Shown here: one piece after another, positions 7,678-16,335 of the stretch
How the letters are laid out: each line of letters starts with the position of its first letter
Position numbering within the stretch: the stretch's first letter is position 1
Source of the DNA: BD2-11 sp965115885
GTDB taxonomy: Bacteria > Gemmatimonadota > Gemmatimonadetes > Longimicrobiales > Gaopeijiaceae
Reading direction: 5' to 3'
DNA: 64,000 bases
NCBI GenBank assembly: GCA_965115885.1
Contig: OZ220479.1
Location: forward strand, 2,356,001 to 2,420,000
Made by a program: the position numbers and the translations under genes
The notes under the pieces: generated by a model
Database searches by the model: none
The model's input: only the letters and a program-made list of their open reading frames with translations
Told to the model about the DNA's origin: nothing

Positions 7678-8262
7678 ATGACCCAGTTTCGCCCCGGCGC
7701 CAGCCCGCTTCTCCTGTTCCTCGTCGCCGCATGCGGGACGGGCGAAACCGAGAGCGCGAAAGGCGCCCCTGTGCCGGACGGCATGCCGACACCGCACGAC
7801 GCGCACGCCCCGAGCGCGATCGGAGAAGCCGCGTCGCTCGCCGTCGCCGCGGCGTTGCCGACGCGAACGGACGCCGGCGCTCTCCCGAAGGCGCTTGTCT
7901 ACAAGACGCCCGCCTGCGGATGCTGCAGCCTGTGGGTCGACCACCTTCGGGAGGCCGGTTTCGAGGTGGACGCGCGCGACTTGAACGACATCGTCCCGGT
8001 GAAGATGGACGCTGGCGTGCCTCCGAGGATGTCGTCCTGCCACACCGCGCTGATCGACGGCTACGTCGTCGAGGGCCACGTTCCGGCGGAACACGTCAAG
8101 CGGCTGCTGGAGGAGCGGCCGGACATCGCGGGCATCGCGGTTCCGGGCATGCCCATCGGATCTCCGGGCATGGAAGGTCCGGGCGCGCGCCCCTACCGGA
8201 TCCTCTCCTGGGACCGGCAGGGCGAGGTGGAGGTCTATGCGGAAGTCGATCCGCGCAAGTGA
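7678..8262 (+). CDS. DUF411 family lipoprotein (putative metal-binding)
   Basis: The 194-residue product has an N-terminal lipobox (LLLFLVAAC) and a 35-residue linker, then the DUF411 domain: VYKTPACGCC with the CGCC cysteine pair, WVDHLREAGFEVD, and the PRMSSCHTALIDGYVVEGHVP segment. DUF411 proteins are periplasmic and are often found with copper or metal resistance genes; a binding role is known only by association. No metal transporter is adjacent here. The ATG follows GAGGTTTCC, a weak ribosome-binding match. A run of GTTANA hexamers lies in the upstream region. Confidence 0.8.
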   Translation: MTQFRPGASPLLLFLVAACGTGETESAKGAPVPDGMPTPHDAHAPSAIGEAASLAVAAALPTRTDAGALPKALVYKTPACGCCSLWVDHLREAGFEVDARDLNDIVPVKMDAGVPPRMSSCHTALIDGYVVEGHVPAEHVKRLLEERPDIAGIAVPGMPIGSPGMEGPGARPYRILSWDRQGEVEVYAEVDPRK

Positions 8263-8305
8263 GCCTCGCTTCCCTCCGCCGCCAAGCAGAACCTTTCGCA
8301 CGCCC

Positions 8306-8334
8306 TTGACAGCCCCGCACGGGGCATCGCATCG
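8306..8334 (+). promoter_or_regulatory. Candidate sigma70 promoter for the met operon
   Basis: A consensus TTGACA (8306-8311) is followed after 17 bases by GCATCG, a weak -10 match. A start of transcription about ten bases later would coincide with the first helix of the riboswitch at 8345, which makes the placement plausible. The -10 is poor, so this is tentative. Confidence 0.35.
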
Positions 8335-8344
8335 TTTCGTCAGA

Positions 8345-8466
8345 CTCATCGAGACCGGCCGAGGGACTGGCCCTGTGACGCCGGGGCAACCGAATCGCTT
8401 TCTCTGGAGAGCGATCAGCGGTGCCAACTCCCGCGGGTTCCCGACAACGGGATCCCGAGAGATGAG
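8345..8466 (+). promoter_or_regulatory. SAM-I (S-box) riboswitch
   Basis: The closing helix P1 pairs CTCATC (8345-8350) with GATGAG (8461-8466). Inside are the conserved S-box blocks GAGGGACTGGCCC, GCCGGGGCAACC, GGTGCCAACTCC and the terminal GAGAGATGAG. The element lies directly ahead of metX/metB, the usual target. No terminator with a U-run follows. Instead a GGGTTGGC/GCCAACCC hairpin (8502-8522) and a GCTGGC (8488-8493) able to pair with GCCAGC overlapping the ribosome-binding region suggest translational control, with SAM repressing. Confidence 0.9.
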
Positions 8467-8535
8467 TGCCTCGGTCGGTTTCTCCGGCTGGCGCATCCAG
8501 GGGGTTGGCATCGCGCCAACCCGTGGAGAGCCAGC

Positions 8536-9633
8536 ATGCGAGCGACAACCTCTTCGTACCGGGCGCACCCGCTCCCGGCCGTCCGCACCGGGGGCGTTTC
8601 CGATTTCCGGCGACCTCCGCCAACCCCGTTGCCGCCCGCCCGCCGGGGGATCGCGTACCTGCCTCGGGGGTGGAAGCCGGAGCTCGAGGCGGAGCCGAAC
8701 GCGCGCTTCGGAATCCCCTTCGAGGTGACGGGGGCGGAGGGCGCCCCGCTGCTCGTGGTCCTGGGCGGCATTTCCGCGCATCGTCACGTGTGCGCCAACC
8801 TCGCGGACCCGTCCCCGGGCTGGTGGCGCGGGATGGTCGGGCCGGGGCTCGCCATCGATCCGCGCCGCTGGAGAATCGCGGGGCTCGACTTCATCGGAGC
8901 GCCCGGCACCATCGAGCCGGAGAACGGCCGCGCGCGCTTCAACGTCACGCCCGGCGACCAAGCGGACGCCGTGGCGGCCGTGCTGGACCACCTGGGCGAG
9001 CGGCGCGCGCACCGGGTGGTGGGGGCGTCCTACGGGGGCAACGTGGCGTTGGCGGTCGGCATCCGACACCCCGGCCGCACGGACGGCGTCGTACTGGTCG
9101 CGGCGGCGCATCGGCCCCATCCCCAAGCGACCGGCGTCCGTACCGTGCAACGCGCGATCGTGCAATTCGGGTGCGATCACGGACGCGAGGCCGACGGCGT
9201 CACGGTCGCGCGCGCACTGGCCTTCACCACCTACAAGACGGCCGCCGGGCTGGACGCGCGCTTCTCCTTCGCCGCCGACCTCGCGGACGGCCGCCCCACG
9301 CACCCCGTCGACGACTATCTCTGGGAGCGCGGACGTGCGTTCGCCGAACGCTTCGACGCTCGAGCGTACTTGACGCTCTCCGCGTCCGTCGACCTCTGCG
9401 ATCTCCGGCCCGAGGAATTGGCCGTGCCTTGCTGGTCGATCGCCTGGGAAGAGGACGGGCTGGTGCCGCTCTGGCTGATCGAGGAGATGCATCGCCGCGC
9501 GGGCGCGAGGTCGCGCCTGCGCGTGCTCCGGTCGGAGGCCGGGCACGACGCCTTCCTTCTCGCGGACCCGGAATACGCATCGGCGCTCCGTGAAAGCGTG
9601 GATCCCCGCAGCGAACGCGAGGCGACGACATGA
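8536..9633 (+). CDS. metX: Homoserine O-acyltransferase, MetX type
   Basis: A 365-residue alpha/beta hydrolase that acylates homoserine as the first committed step of methionine synthesis. Visible are the oxyanion-side LLVVLGGISAHRH, the nucleophile elbow VVGASYGGNVAL (catalytic Ser), the Asp in WEEDGLVPLW and the His in EAGHDAFLL. Sequence features alone do not tell acetyl- from succinyl-transferase. The first 40 residues are poorly conserved, but this ATG has GGAG upstream and sits just after the riboswitch. The stop overlaps the start of metB by four bases, so the two genes form an operon repressed by SAM. Confidence 0.9.
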   Translation: MRATTSSYRAHPLPAVRTGGVSDFRRPPPTPLPPARRGIAYLPRGWKPELEAEPNARFGIPFEVTGAEGAPLLVVLGGISAHRHVCANLADPSPGWWRGMVGPGLAIDPRRWRIAGLDFIGAPGTIEPENGRARFNVTPGDQADAVAAVLDHLGERRAHRVVGASYGGNVALAVGIRHPGRTDGVVLVAAAHRPHPQATGVRTVQRAIVQFGCDHGREADGVTVARALAFTTYKTAAGLDARFSFAADLADGRPTHPVDDYLWERGRAFAERFDARAYLTLSASVDLCDLRPEELAVPCWSIAWEEDGLVPLWLIEEMHRRAGARSRLRVLRSEAGHDAFLLADPEYASALRESVDPRSEREATT

Positions 9634-10934
9634 TCGGCGACGATACGCACCGGGGAGAGGTCCGCATCCGCTCGTCCGTCCCCGCGAGCCCGGCCCGAGG
9701 GTCGGCAACCGAGGTCGTCCGGGCCGGACTCGCTGCGGATCCGGCCTACGGGGCGGTCATGCCTCCGCTCTATCTGTCGAGCAACTTCCGCTTCTCCGCT
9801 CCGGGACACGCCCCGGCATACGACTACACCCGGTCCGGGAACCCCACTCGTACGCACCTCGCCGAGGCGCTGGCGCAGCTGGAGGGCGGCGTCGGCGCGG
9901 TGGCGACCTCCTCGGGGATGGCCGCGGTGAACGTCGTCCTCCACTTGGTTCGCGCCGACGACGACCTCGTGCTGGCGCCGCTGGACTGCTACGGCGGCAC
10001 GCATCGCCTGCTGACGGGCCTCGAGCGCCAAGGACGGCTACGAGTGCGCTTTGTCGATTTCACCGACCCCGCCTCGCTCGAGACCGGACTCGAAGAGGAA
10101 CCGCGAATGATCTGGGTCGAGACCCCGAGCAACCCGCTGTTGCGCATCACCGACCTAGCGGCGGTCGCGTGCGCGGCTCGACGCCTCGATGCGATCGCGG
10201 TCGCCGACAACACGTTCCTCTCTCCGGCGCTGCAGCGGCCCATCGATTTCGGCTTCGACCTCGTCGTGCACTCCACGACCAAGTTCGTCAACGGCCACGG
10301 CGACGTCGTGGGAGGAGCCGTGATCGCGGCCGACGACGCGCGCTTCGAGGAGATCGCGTGGTGGGCCAACGCCATCGGCGCGGCCCAGAGCCCCTTCGAC
10401 AGCTACTTGGCGCTGCGGGGCGTGCGCACGCTGTTCGCGCGCACGCGCGTCCACGAGCGGAACACGCGCGCGATCGTCGATCTGCTCGCAACGCACCCCG
10501 AGGTCGCCCGGGTGCACTACCCGGGGCTGCCGACGCACCCCGGGCACGACCTCGCCGGGCGCCAGCAGTCCGGGTACGGCAGCCTGTTCAGCTTCGAGTT
10601 GAAGGGCGGACGATCCGCGGCGGAGGAGCTTCTGCGGCGGCTCCGGCTTTTCACCCTGGCGGAGTCGCTGGGCGGGGTGGAGAGCCTCGTCTGCCACCCG
10701 GCCACCATGACCCACGCGGCCATGGACGAGGCAGCCCAAGCGCTCGCGGGGATCGGCGACGGCCTGCTCCGCGTCTCGGTCGGGATCGAGTCCGTCGACG
10801 ACTTGGTCGCCGACTTGGAACAGGCGCTGTCGGCTCGTTCCGCCGCCGCGACCGGATGCGGGGTCCCCGCCGCCGACGCTCCGCCCGCCCGTTCGGTCGC
10901 GACAGAGTCCGGCCTCCTGCGGGCGAACCCTTGA
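9630..10934 (+). CDS. metB: Cystathionine gamma-synthase family PLP enzyme
   Basis: The 434-residue protein belongs to the Cys/Met metabolism PLP-dependent (trans-sulfuration) family. Key parts are YDYTRSGNPTR, SSGMAAVN (cofactor phosphate loop), the substrate loop CYGGTHRL, AVADNTFLSP, and the PLP lysine in VVHSTTKFVNGHGDVVGG. With MetX upstream the likely role is condensing O-acylhomoserine with cysteine (cystathionine gamma-synthase) or with sulfide. The C-terminal 35 residues after ALSARS are Ala/Pro-rich and not conserved. Its ATG overlaps the metX TGA, indicating translational coupling. Confidence 0.85.
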   Translation: MIGDDTHRGEVRIRSSVPASPARGSATEVVRAGLAADPAYGAVMPPLYLSSNFRFSAPGHAPAYDYTRSGNPTRTHLAEALAQLEGGVGAVATSSGMAAVNVVLHLVRADDDLVLAPLDCYGGTHRLLTGLERQGRLRVRFVDFTDPASLETGLEEEPRMIWVETPSNPLLRITDLAAVACAARRLDAIAVADNTFLSPALQRPIDFGFDLVVHSTTKFVNGHGDVVGGAVIAADDARFEEIAWWANAIGAAQSPFDSYLALRGVRTLFARTRVHERNTRAIVDLLATHPEVARVHYPGLPTHPGHDLAGRQQSGYGSLFSFELKGGRSAAEELLRRLRLFTLAESLGGVESLVCHPATMTHAAMDEAAQALAGIGDGLLRVSVGIESVDDLVADLEQALSARSAAATGCGVPAADAPPARSVATESGLLRANP

Positions 10935-11394
10935 CGAGAGAAGCGAACCCGCCGATGCGCGTTCGGACGGAACGCCGACCCCGAACCGCTGAATCGATCC
11001 GAGGGAGTCGTGTCTCGGTTCGGAGCCGCGCACGCCGTGCGGGGCGAAGCTCCACGCGCCGTGTCCCCGCGGAATACCGACCCGCCAGGGCGTATCTACG
11101 GCGGAGCCAGGGCGGACATGGCTTCAAAGCCGCTGGACCAACAGAAACCAAGGACGCGACGAACCTTTGGCCACCATGCGGACCCGGCGGCCCGAGAAGG
11201 CGAACGGGTCGGCGTGCGCGACACCCAACTCCAGTGGCCGCCGCAGGCTCCAGCCGGTGTCGGCGGCCTTCTCGAGAACGGCCCGCTACGCGTGCATGAC
11301 TTGGCAGGCGCACTTGGTTGCATGCGAAGGCGTCGACGCTCGGGCCGGAAGTCTCGACCGGCTTGTCGCGGTAGCGGCTCTTCGGCCGCGTGGT
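10935..11394. other. Non-coding, no gene recognised
   Basis: No frame here gives a recognisable protein and no ribosome-binding site with a sensible ORF is evident. It has the look of eroded coding DNA, contiguous with the glyoxalase-fold relic that follows. Confidence 0.5.
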
Positions 11395-11690
11395 CGAAGA
11401 CAAACGTCGGCTTGACCGCGCTCGTCAGCTCGCCCATGCGACCTTTGGCTTTGCCGCGTTGCCGGTACATCGCGAGCGACTCTCGGCCGCGCATCCCGGA
11501 AGCGGGCACCGAGGCGTCGCATGGCCTATCGCGTCCGCGACCTGTCCTCCGCGATGGCCGAACTGACGGCGCGGGGACGAACCTTCACGGCACCCGAACC
11601 GATGCCTGGCCCCCGGGGACCAAGTCGCGTTCCTGCACCCCGGGACCGCTGGAGGCGTGCTGAATCGAGTTTTGGACGAGGCACGACACA
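11395..11690 (+). pseudogene. Relic of a VOC/glyoxalase-fold protein
   Basis: One frame reads AYRVRDLSSAMAELTARG followed by a TFTAPEP strand, the typical middle of a vicinal-oxygen-chelate (methylmalonyl-CoA epimerase-like) protein. The next conserved block, DQVAFLHPGTAGGVL, appears only in a different frame about 90 bases on. No start or intact N-terminal half is present. A frameshifted, truncated gene. Confidence 0.55.
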
Positions 11691-12131
11691 TCCGCTCGTT
11701 CGGCCGAAGCCGAACGAGCGGCCAAGGCCGCTCTTGGTCCAAGGTTCGGCCGACGGGAATCCCGCCGCACTCGGATCCCTGCCGGGGAGCCCGTCATTGC
11801 AACCTTGGGTGCCATCGCCGGGTCGGCGGCTTCTTGGCGAGCCCCGCCTCGAGTGCTTTGCGCCGCACCGGATTGCCATTCGGACGCAACGCGGCGTCTC
11901 TCGGAGCAAGCCGCGCAGCCGTGACCTCGCCGGTGGATTCGTAGGCAGAAGCGGACGGTTCCGGGGACCCGCTTGTCCAGTCCCCCCGTGTGCTTCCGAT
12001 AGCGCCTGTCGGCCGACGCCGAACCCCCCGCAGCCGTCCTCGAGCCGGAACGCAACCCGCTGGTCGCCGGTCCAGCTGCGCTGCGGCGTCGGCGAGCGGT
12101 CGCCCCGTTGGCGTCAGTCGTCGGTAGTTTT
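11691..12131. other. Non-coding, no gene recognised
   Basis: About 440 bases between the VOC relic and the TM2-domain gene. Open frames exist on both strands but none has recognisable motifs. It may contain further eroded coding sequence. Confidence 0.5.
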
Positions 12132-12923
12132 TCAGTCACCGAAGTCGTAGACAACGACCCCGCTACCGGGGTCGTTGTCCACGTCCACGTACCCGCTGTC
12201 CACCATCTCGTTGAGGATTCGTTCGACTTCCCCGAAGCTCTTCCCGGTGGCTAGCACGCCATGCTTCACGGTCAGGCGACCGGACCGCTTTTCTGCCTCC
12301 TTCAGCAGCAGGATCCGATCCTGTGCGATCCGATCCCGTGCGGACATTCGGTGCGAGCGCCCAGCCGACTTCGTTCGGGACGACGGCCGCATGGCGGGTT
12401 GCCGGATCGGCTCCACCATGCCCGCGTTGTGCTCTCGGACCCAGCGCGGCAACGAAAAGGCGTCGACGATCACCCAGACGGCCACGAAGAGCAGCACGAG
12501 CAAACCGATGCCGAAGACGGAGGTGACGACCCCGACGATCGAGAGCAGGAACAGGACCTCGCCGTACTTGCGGTCCAGGTAGAACCGATGTCCCCCCATC
12601 CAGCCGAGGAACAGCAGATTGGCGACCGCTGCGCCAAGGGTCTTGGGCGCGGGTTCGGCGGGAGGCGGAGCGACATCGACGACCGCTCGGCGCCCGGCGC
12701 CCTTTCTCGCCTTCGCCACCGGCTCCTCGTCCGTTTCCTGGACGAGTTTCTCTCCCGTCGACGGGGCGAGGGTGGATCGTACGCGGACGCGCGTCGATCG
12801 CTCCGCAGCGTTCGGATCGTCGCCGTCCCCCGGATGCGGGCTTCCCGTCTCCCTGACGATCGTCACCGTCACGCGCTCCACACCGCGCCCCCTCTTCTCC
12901 CTTGCACGCCCTCGCTTCCCCAT
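12132..12923 (-). CDS. TM2-domain membrane protein with C-terminal winged-helix-like region
   Basis: The 263-residue protein has a charged N-terminal 90 residues, then a TM2 domain (about 95-165): GWMGGHRFYLDRKYGEVLF with a first helix, a turn, and a second helix ending AVWVIVDAFSLP. The GGHRFYLD-type motif defines the family. The C-terminal 70 residues (DRIAQDRILLLKEAEKRSGRL ... EVERILNEMVDSGYVDVDND) resemble a small winged-helix used for regulatory or protein contacts. TM2 proteins are of unknown function. Start ATG at 12923; there is an obvious long basic leader, so a later start is possible. Confidence 0.75.
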   Translation of the reverse strand: MGKRGRAREKRGRGVERVTVTIVRETGSPHPGDGDDPNAAERSTRVRVRSTLAPSTGEKLVQETDEEPVAKARKGAGRRAVVDVAPPPAEPAPKTLGAAVANLLFLGWMGGHRFYLDRKYGEVLFLLSIVGVVTSVFGIGLLVLLFVAVWVIVDAFSLPRWVREHNAGMVEPIRQPAMRPSSRTKSAGRSHRMSARDRIAQDRILLLKEAEKRSGRLTVKHGVLATGKSFGEVERILNEMVDSGYVDVDNDPGSGVVVYDFGD

Positions 12924-13523
12924 GTCTGCAATCCTCCGTCTCCATCAAGAGGCGACGATCTCGAACTCCCGGATTCTCCACGCTTCGCTCCGATCTACGC
13001 TATCCGTCTTCCCGAATTTCCGCCATCCGTTCGCGGAACTCGGCGCGATTCGCTCGCCGGTCACGCCTGGAATCCCGCAACGAGATCTCGTCGGCGGGCA
13101 GGAGCGCTCGGTCGGCTCTCCGTTCATGTGGAAACGCAGGGAGCGGAAGCCCATGCCGACCGACGTCGATCGAGCGATCCGCACCCACCCGTCGGATCCC
13201 GGACGGATGGGCGCCGCCGGGCGCGGACGGGCGTCTCTTCCCGCAAGGCCCTCGCTCTGGAAGCGAGTTGGCGAACGAGAGAACGTGGCCCGGTATCGTG
13301 GACGGCCGGATCGGCGACGGAAAAGCGTCGGACGGGGCCGGCGAGCAACGGAACGTCACGATCTCCCCTCCTCCGGCGCGTCGGCCTTCTCCGCATGCAC
13401 GGGGCGAACCCCGAGAGAGGCTCGCCCCGTAGACGCCGATTGCGCATTCTGATGGACGTATGCCCCGAGTCGAGCGGGAGCTCCGCGAAGCGCCTTCCTC
13501 GATCCCCGAAACCGGACGACGCC
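12924..13523. other. Intergenic relic region
   Basis: Six hundred bases without a supported gene, between divergently transcribed genes. It holds a 70-bp stretch (13286-13355) similar to the IS110/ISNCY junction at about 15893-15965, and an inverted repeat (13399-13430, nine-bp arms ACGGGGCGA/TCGCCCCGT) about 95 bp upstream of the amidohydrolase start. Confidence 0.6.
13286..13355 (+). repeat. 70-bp segment repeated (inverted) at about 15893-15965
   Basis: On the plus strand the segment begins with a block resembling ACGTGGCCCGG, continues with ATCGTGGACGG, GATCGGCGACG, AAGCGTCGGACG, and ends GGCGAGCAACG. The same order with scattered changes occurs on the minus strand at about 15893-15965, where it encodes VARIVDGWIGDEEAS. 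It is likely the eroded start of a second ISNCY-like transposase. Confidence 0.7.
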
Positions 13524-15110
13524 ATGTCAGCACCGCGCAGCGAGAACCCGGCTCCGAACTCGGGCGCGTCCCGCGGCCGAACCCATCCGACCCGCCGCGA
13601 GTGGCTGGCCGGCGCGGGCATCGGCACGGCCGCCCTGCTGTTCGATCGCGATCCCCTTCGGGCGGCGAGCAGGCGGAACGAAGGGAGCCCCGCGGAGCAG
13701 GCGGCCGCAGTGGTCTTCACCCACACCACCGTCGCGAACCCGGACGCCGTCCGGGACGATGTGGCGCTCGCGGTCGAGGGCAACCGGATCGCAGCCATCG
13801 GTTCCACCGACGAGGTGCTCGCCGACCGTCCCGGCGCCGAGATCTACGACGGACGCGGCAAGGCGCTTTTTCCAGGCCTCGTCAACTGCCACGCCCACAT
13901 GCGAGCGGTCGTGGCGCGCGGATTCAACGAGGATTTCGGCTTTCCGAACACCGCGAACCTAGCCGTCTCGCCCGCCAGCCTCCTTCGGGGGGAGGAGGGC
14001 AACCTCATGGTGCAGGTCGCCGCGCTCGAGGCCATACGCACCGGAACCACCACCATCGTGGAGTTCACCGGAAACGTCCGGCGTCAAGCTGCGACGCTGG
14101 CGGACTCGGGGCTTCGCTGCGTGCTCGCGGAAGGGATCCGCGACGCGGAGAACGTCCCCGGCCCGGTGTCCAAGCAGACGATGGCCCGGACGGCCAGCGA
14201 GACGCCCCGGTTCTCCGAAAGGCTTCGGGACGAAGGCATGCAACGCATCGACGACCTGTTCAGCAGCTGGCACGGGGCGCGCGACGGCCGCGTCGCGGTG
14301 TTCCCGGCGGCATCGCTCGCCGAAACGTCGTCGCCCGAGCTGTTGCGGGCCGTGCGCGACTTCGCGGAAACCCACGACCTCGGCTACACGATCCACCTGA
14401 ACCAGAGCCGCGCCGAGTACGAGTTCATGGTCATGCACCACGGCCTGCGCCCGTCGGAGTACCTGGACCGGCACGACTTTCTCGGCCCCCGGCTGTTCGC
14501 GGCGCACGCACGCTACGTCAATCACGAAGAGATCGCGTTGCTGGGCGACTCCGGGACCATCGTCTCGCACCAGGCGGGAATGGCGGCGAACCGCGGCGTC
14601 AGTCCGCCGATCCCCGAGCTGCGCACGGCCGGTTGCCCCATCGCGCTCGGCACCGACAACAACACCAACGACGTCTTCGAGGTCATGCGCATCGCCCTGC
14701 TCACGGAACGCATCCGCCGCAACCGCGACGGGGACGAGGTGCCCGGCCTCCAGCCCCAGCCGGAGGACGTCCTAGCGGACGCCACCCAAGGCGGCGCGCT
14801 GGCGGTGCGACAGCCCGACGACCTCGGAACGCTGGAGGTCGGCAAGAAGGCCGACCTCATGGTGGTGGACACGCTGCGAGCCCACTTGGTGCCGGCGGGG
14901 CGCATCGTTTCCGCACTGGTCCACTGCGGTCATCCGGGCGACATCGAGTCGGTCATGGTGGACGGACGCTTCGTCATGCGCGACCGCGAAGTCCTGACCA
15001 TGGACGAGCAGGCCATCCTGCGCGAAGCCGATGCGGTCGGCCGGAGAATATGGAGCCGGGTGCTGGAGACGAGCCCGCTGAACGTGCCGCGGTTGCCGCG
15101 CGCGGGATGA
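13524..15110 (+). CDS. Tat-exported amidohydrolase (SsnA/AtzB-like metal-dependent hydrolase)
   Basis: A 528-residue amidohydrolase-superfamily enzyme. It starts with a twin-arginine type signal (TRREWLAGAGIGTAALL, residues about 24-40). The catalytic barrel has the first metal ligands in FPGLVNCHAHMRA, further histidines in YTIHLNQSRAEYEF and FAAHARYVNHEEI, and the catalytic Asp in IALGTDNNTNDVFEVMR; it ends with the composite beta-sandwich strand GTLEVGKKADLMVVD. These proteins deaminate or dechlorinate heterocycles; the substrate cannot be told here. The ATG at 13524 was chosen because it gives the Tat signal. Confidence 0.8.
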   Translation: MSAPRSENPAPNSGASRGRTHPTRREWLAGAGIGTAALLFDRDPLRAASRRNEGSPAEQAAAVVFTHTTVANPDAVRDDVALAVEGNRIAAIGSTDEVLADRPGAEIYDGRGKALFPGLVNCHAHMRAVVARGFNEDFGFPNTANLAVSPASLLRGEEGNLMVQVAALEAIRTGTTTIVEFTGNVRRQAATLADSGLRCVLAEGIRDAENVPGPVSKQTMARTASETPRFSERLRDEGMQRIDDLFSSWHGARDGRVAVFPAASLAETSSPELLRAVRDFAETHDLGYTIHLNQSRAEYEFMVMHHGLRPSEYLDRHDFLGPRLFAAHARYVNHEEIALLGDSGTIVSHQAGMAANRGVSPPIPELRTAGCPIALGTDNNTNDVFEVMRIALLTERIRRNRDGDEVPGLQPQPEDVLADATQGGALAVRQPDDLGTLEVGKKADLMVVDTLRAHLVPAGRIVSALVHCGHPGDIESVMVDGRFVMRDREVLTMDEQAILREADAVGRRIWSRVLETSPLNVPRLPRAG

Positions 15111-15411
15111 AGGCCTGCGTGAGCGTAGAGCAGAGACGCCAACCGCTTCTGACGCCGCCTCCGCCACGCCAACGATCCTCCGAAACTCGGCTGCCCCGAA
15201 GCGGAACGAGGCGATGGCGAGCGCCGCAAGCGAACTCTGAGCAGCAACCAGGTCGGCGCTTGGATCTTCAAGCCCCAAAGGCTCGGTCGTCGAGGAGATC
15301 CCGCTGTCCGATGCCGGCCAATACCCCGCTGGGTACGACGATGTCGCGCATGCGCTGCACAACGATTGGGCGGAGATCGAGGACCGGGTCGGGACGGACT
15401 CGTGACGCCTC
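15111..15411. other. Unassigned stretch before the IS graveyard
   Basis: No intact gene. A plus-strand frame ending at 15405 reads SVVEEIPLSDAGQ and AHALHNDWAEIEDRV, which looks like the C-terminus of a real protein, but nothing recognisable precedes it. I leave it unassigned. Confidence 0.4.
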
Positions 15412-15965
15412 TGATTGAGCGCATATTGAAGCAGATCCCGGAATGCCGCTTCCGCTTCGGCGGGCCACCCGGATACATCAGCGACACCTCGCGCCCCAGC
15501 TTCTTGCGCGCACCGGCCAGCAGTCGCGAGAGCACGCGCACCGAATCCAACAACAGCGTGCTGTCGCTCGGACGGTGGATGTGGGTTTCCGTCACGGTGC
15601 CGTCGATGCGGATCACGCTCCCGTCTTCGATCTTCTCGTCGCGGGCCACGCCCAGCAGAACCCGGTTGATCCGTTCCCACGTCCGGGGGCGAACGGTGGA
15701 GATGCAACGATTCAGCGCGGAGCGCTTCGGAGGCGCCAGCGGATCGATCCGCGTGAACCTTTTCGCCGCGCTCGAGTCGAGCAGGTGGTACTCCAGCTCT
15801 CTGTAGGTCCACCGCTCCATCTGCATGAGGACCCCGGCGCGCAGAATCGTCTCGCAGGTCAAGCCCGCCCTGCCCTTCGAGGAGGGGTTTTCTCCGCTCA
15901 CGTCGCGTTGCTCGCCGGGTTCGTCCGACGCTTCTTCGTCGCCGATCCAACCGTCCACGATCCGG
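15412..15965 (-). pseudogene. ISNCY-like DDE transposase, N-terminal half
   Basis: The frame reads CETILRAGVLMQMERWTYRE, then YHLLDSSAAKRF, RPRTWERINRVLL and the DDE first acid in VIRIDGTVTETHIHRP, typical of ISNCY/IS1202-like transposases. After LLAGARKKLGREV the frame degenerates and the C-terminal catalytic half is missing. At its N-terminal side it is fused in frame to the middle of an IS110 transposase. Confidence 0.7.
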
Positions 15966-16335
15966 GCCACGTCCTCTTCGGCTTCTCGGATCCGTTTCCG
16001 TAGCAACGCCAATCTTTCGAAGGCGGAGCGGACGTACTTCGTGGCGGCCGTGGCGACGCCGGGGACCACGTGCATCGGGGTTGCGCCAAGGATCTCGTGG
16101 AGTTCCTCCGCGCCGAGGCGGCGGATGCGGTGCTTCTTCAGCAAGGCCTCGAGCGTGCCCAGGCGGATGCGCTGGCCCTGCTGTGGAGTGGGCGCGCGCT
16201 TCCACAGCTCCATGACCCACGGTTCGCACACGTTCTTGCTGGCTTCGAGGATCGCCGGGTAGTACCTCCACAGTTGCTCGCGGATGCGATGGGCGATGCG
16301 AACCCGGTCTTCCTCGAGTTCGCCGATCGTCCTAG
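15966..16335 (-). pseudogene. IS110-family transposase, middle part (continues from 17879-18300)
   Basis: RTIGELEEDRVRIAHRIREQ, LWRYYPAILEASKNVCEPW and KRAPTPQQGQRIRLGTL are typical of the helical region between the DEDD and Transposase_20 domains of IS110 proteins. Deleting the element at 16336-17878 with one copy of CTAG joins ...VIEIRQAT to RTIGELEE in the same frame. The C-terminal serine-containing Transposase_20 domain is missing; the frame runs into an ISNCY fragment. Confidence 0.8.
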
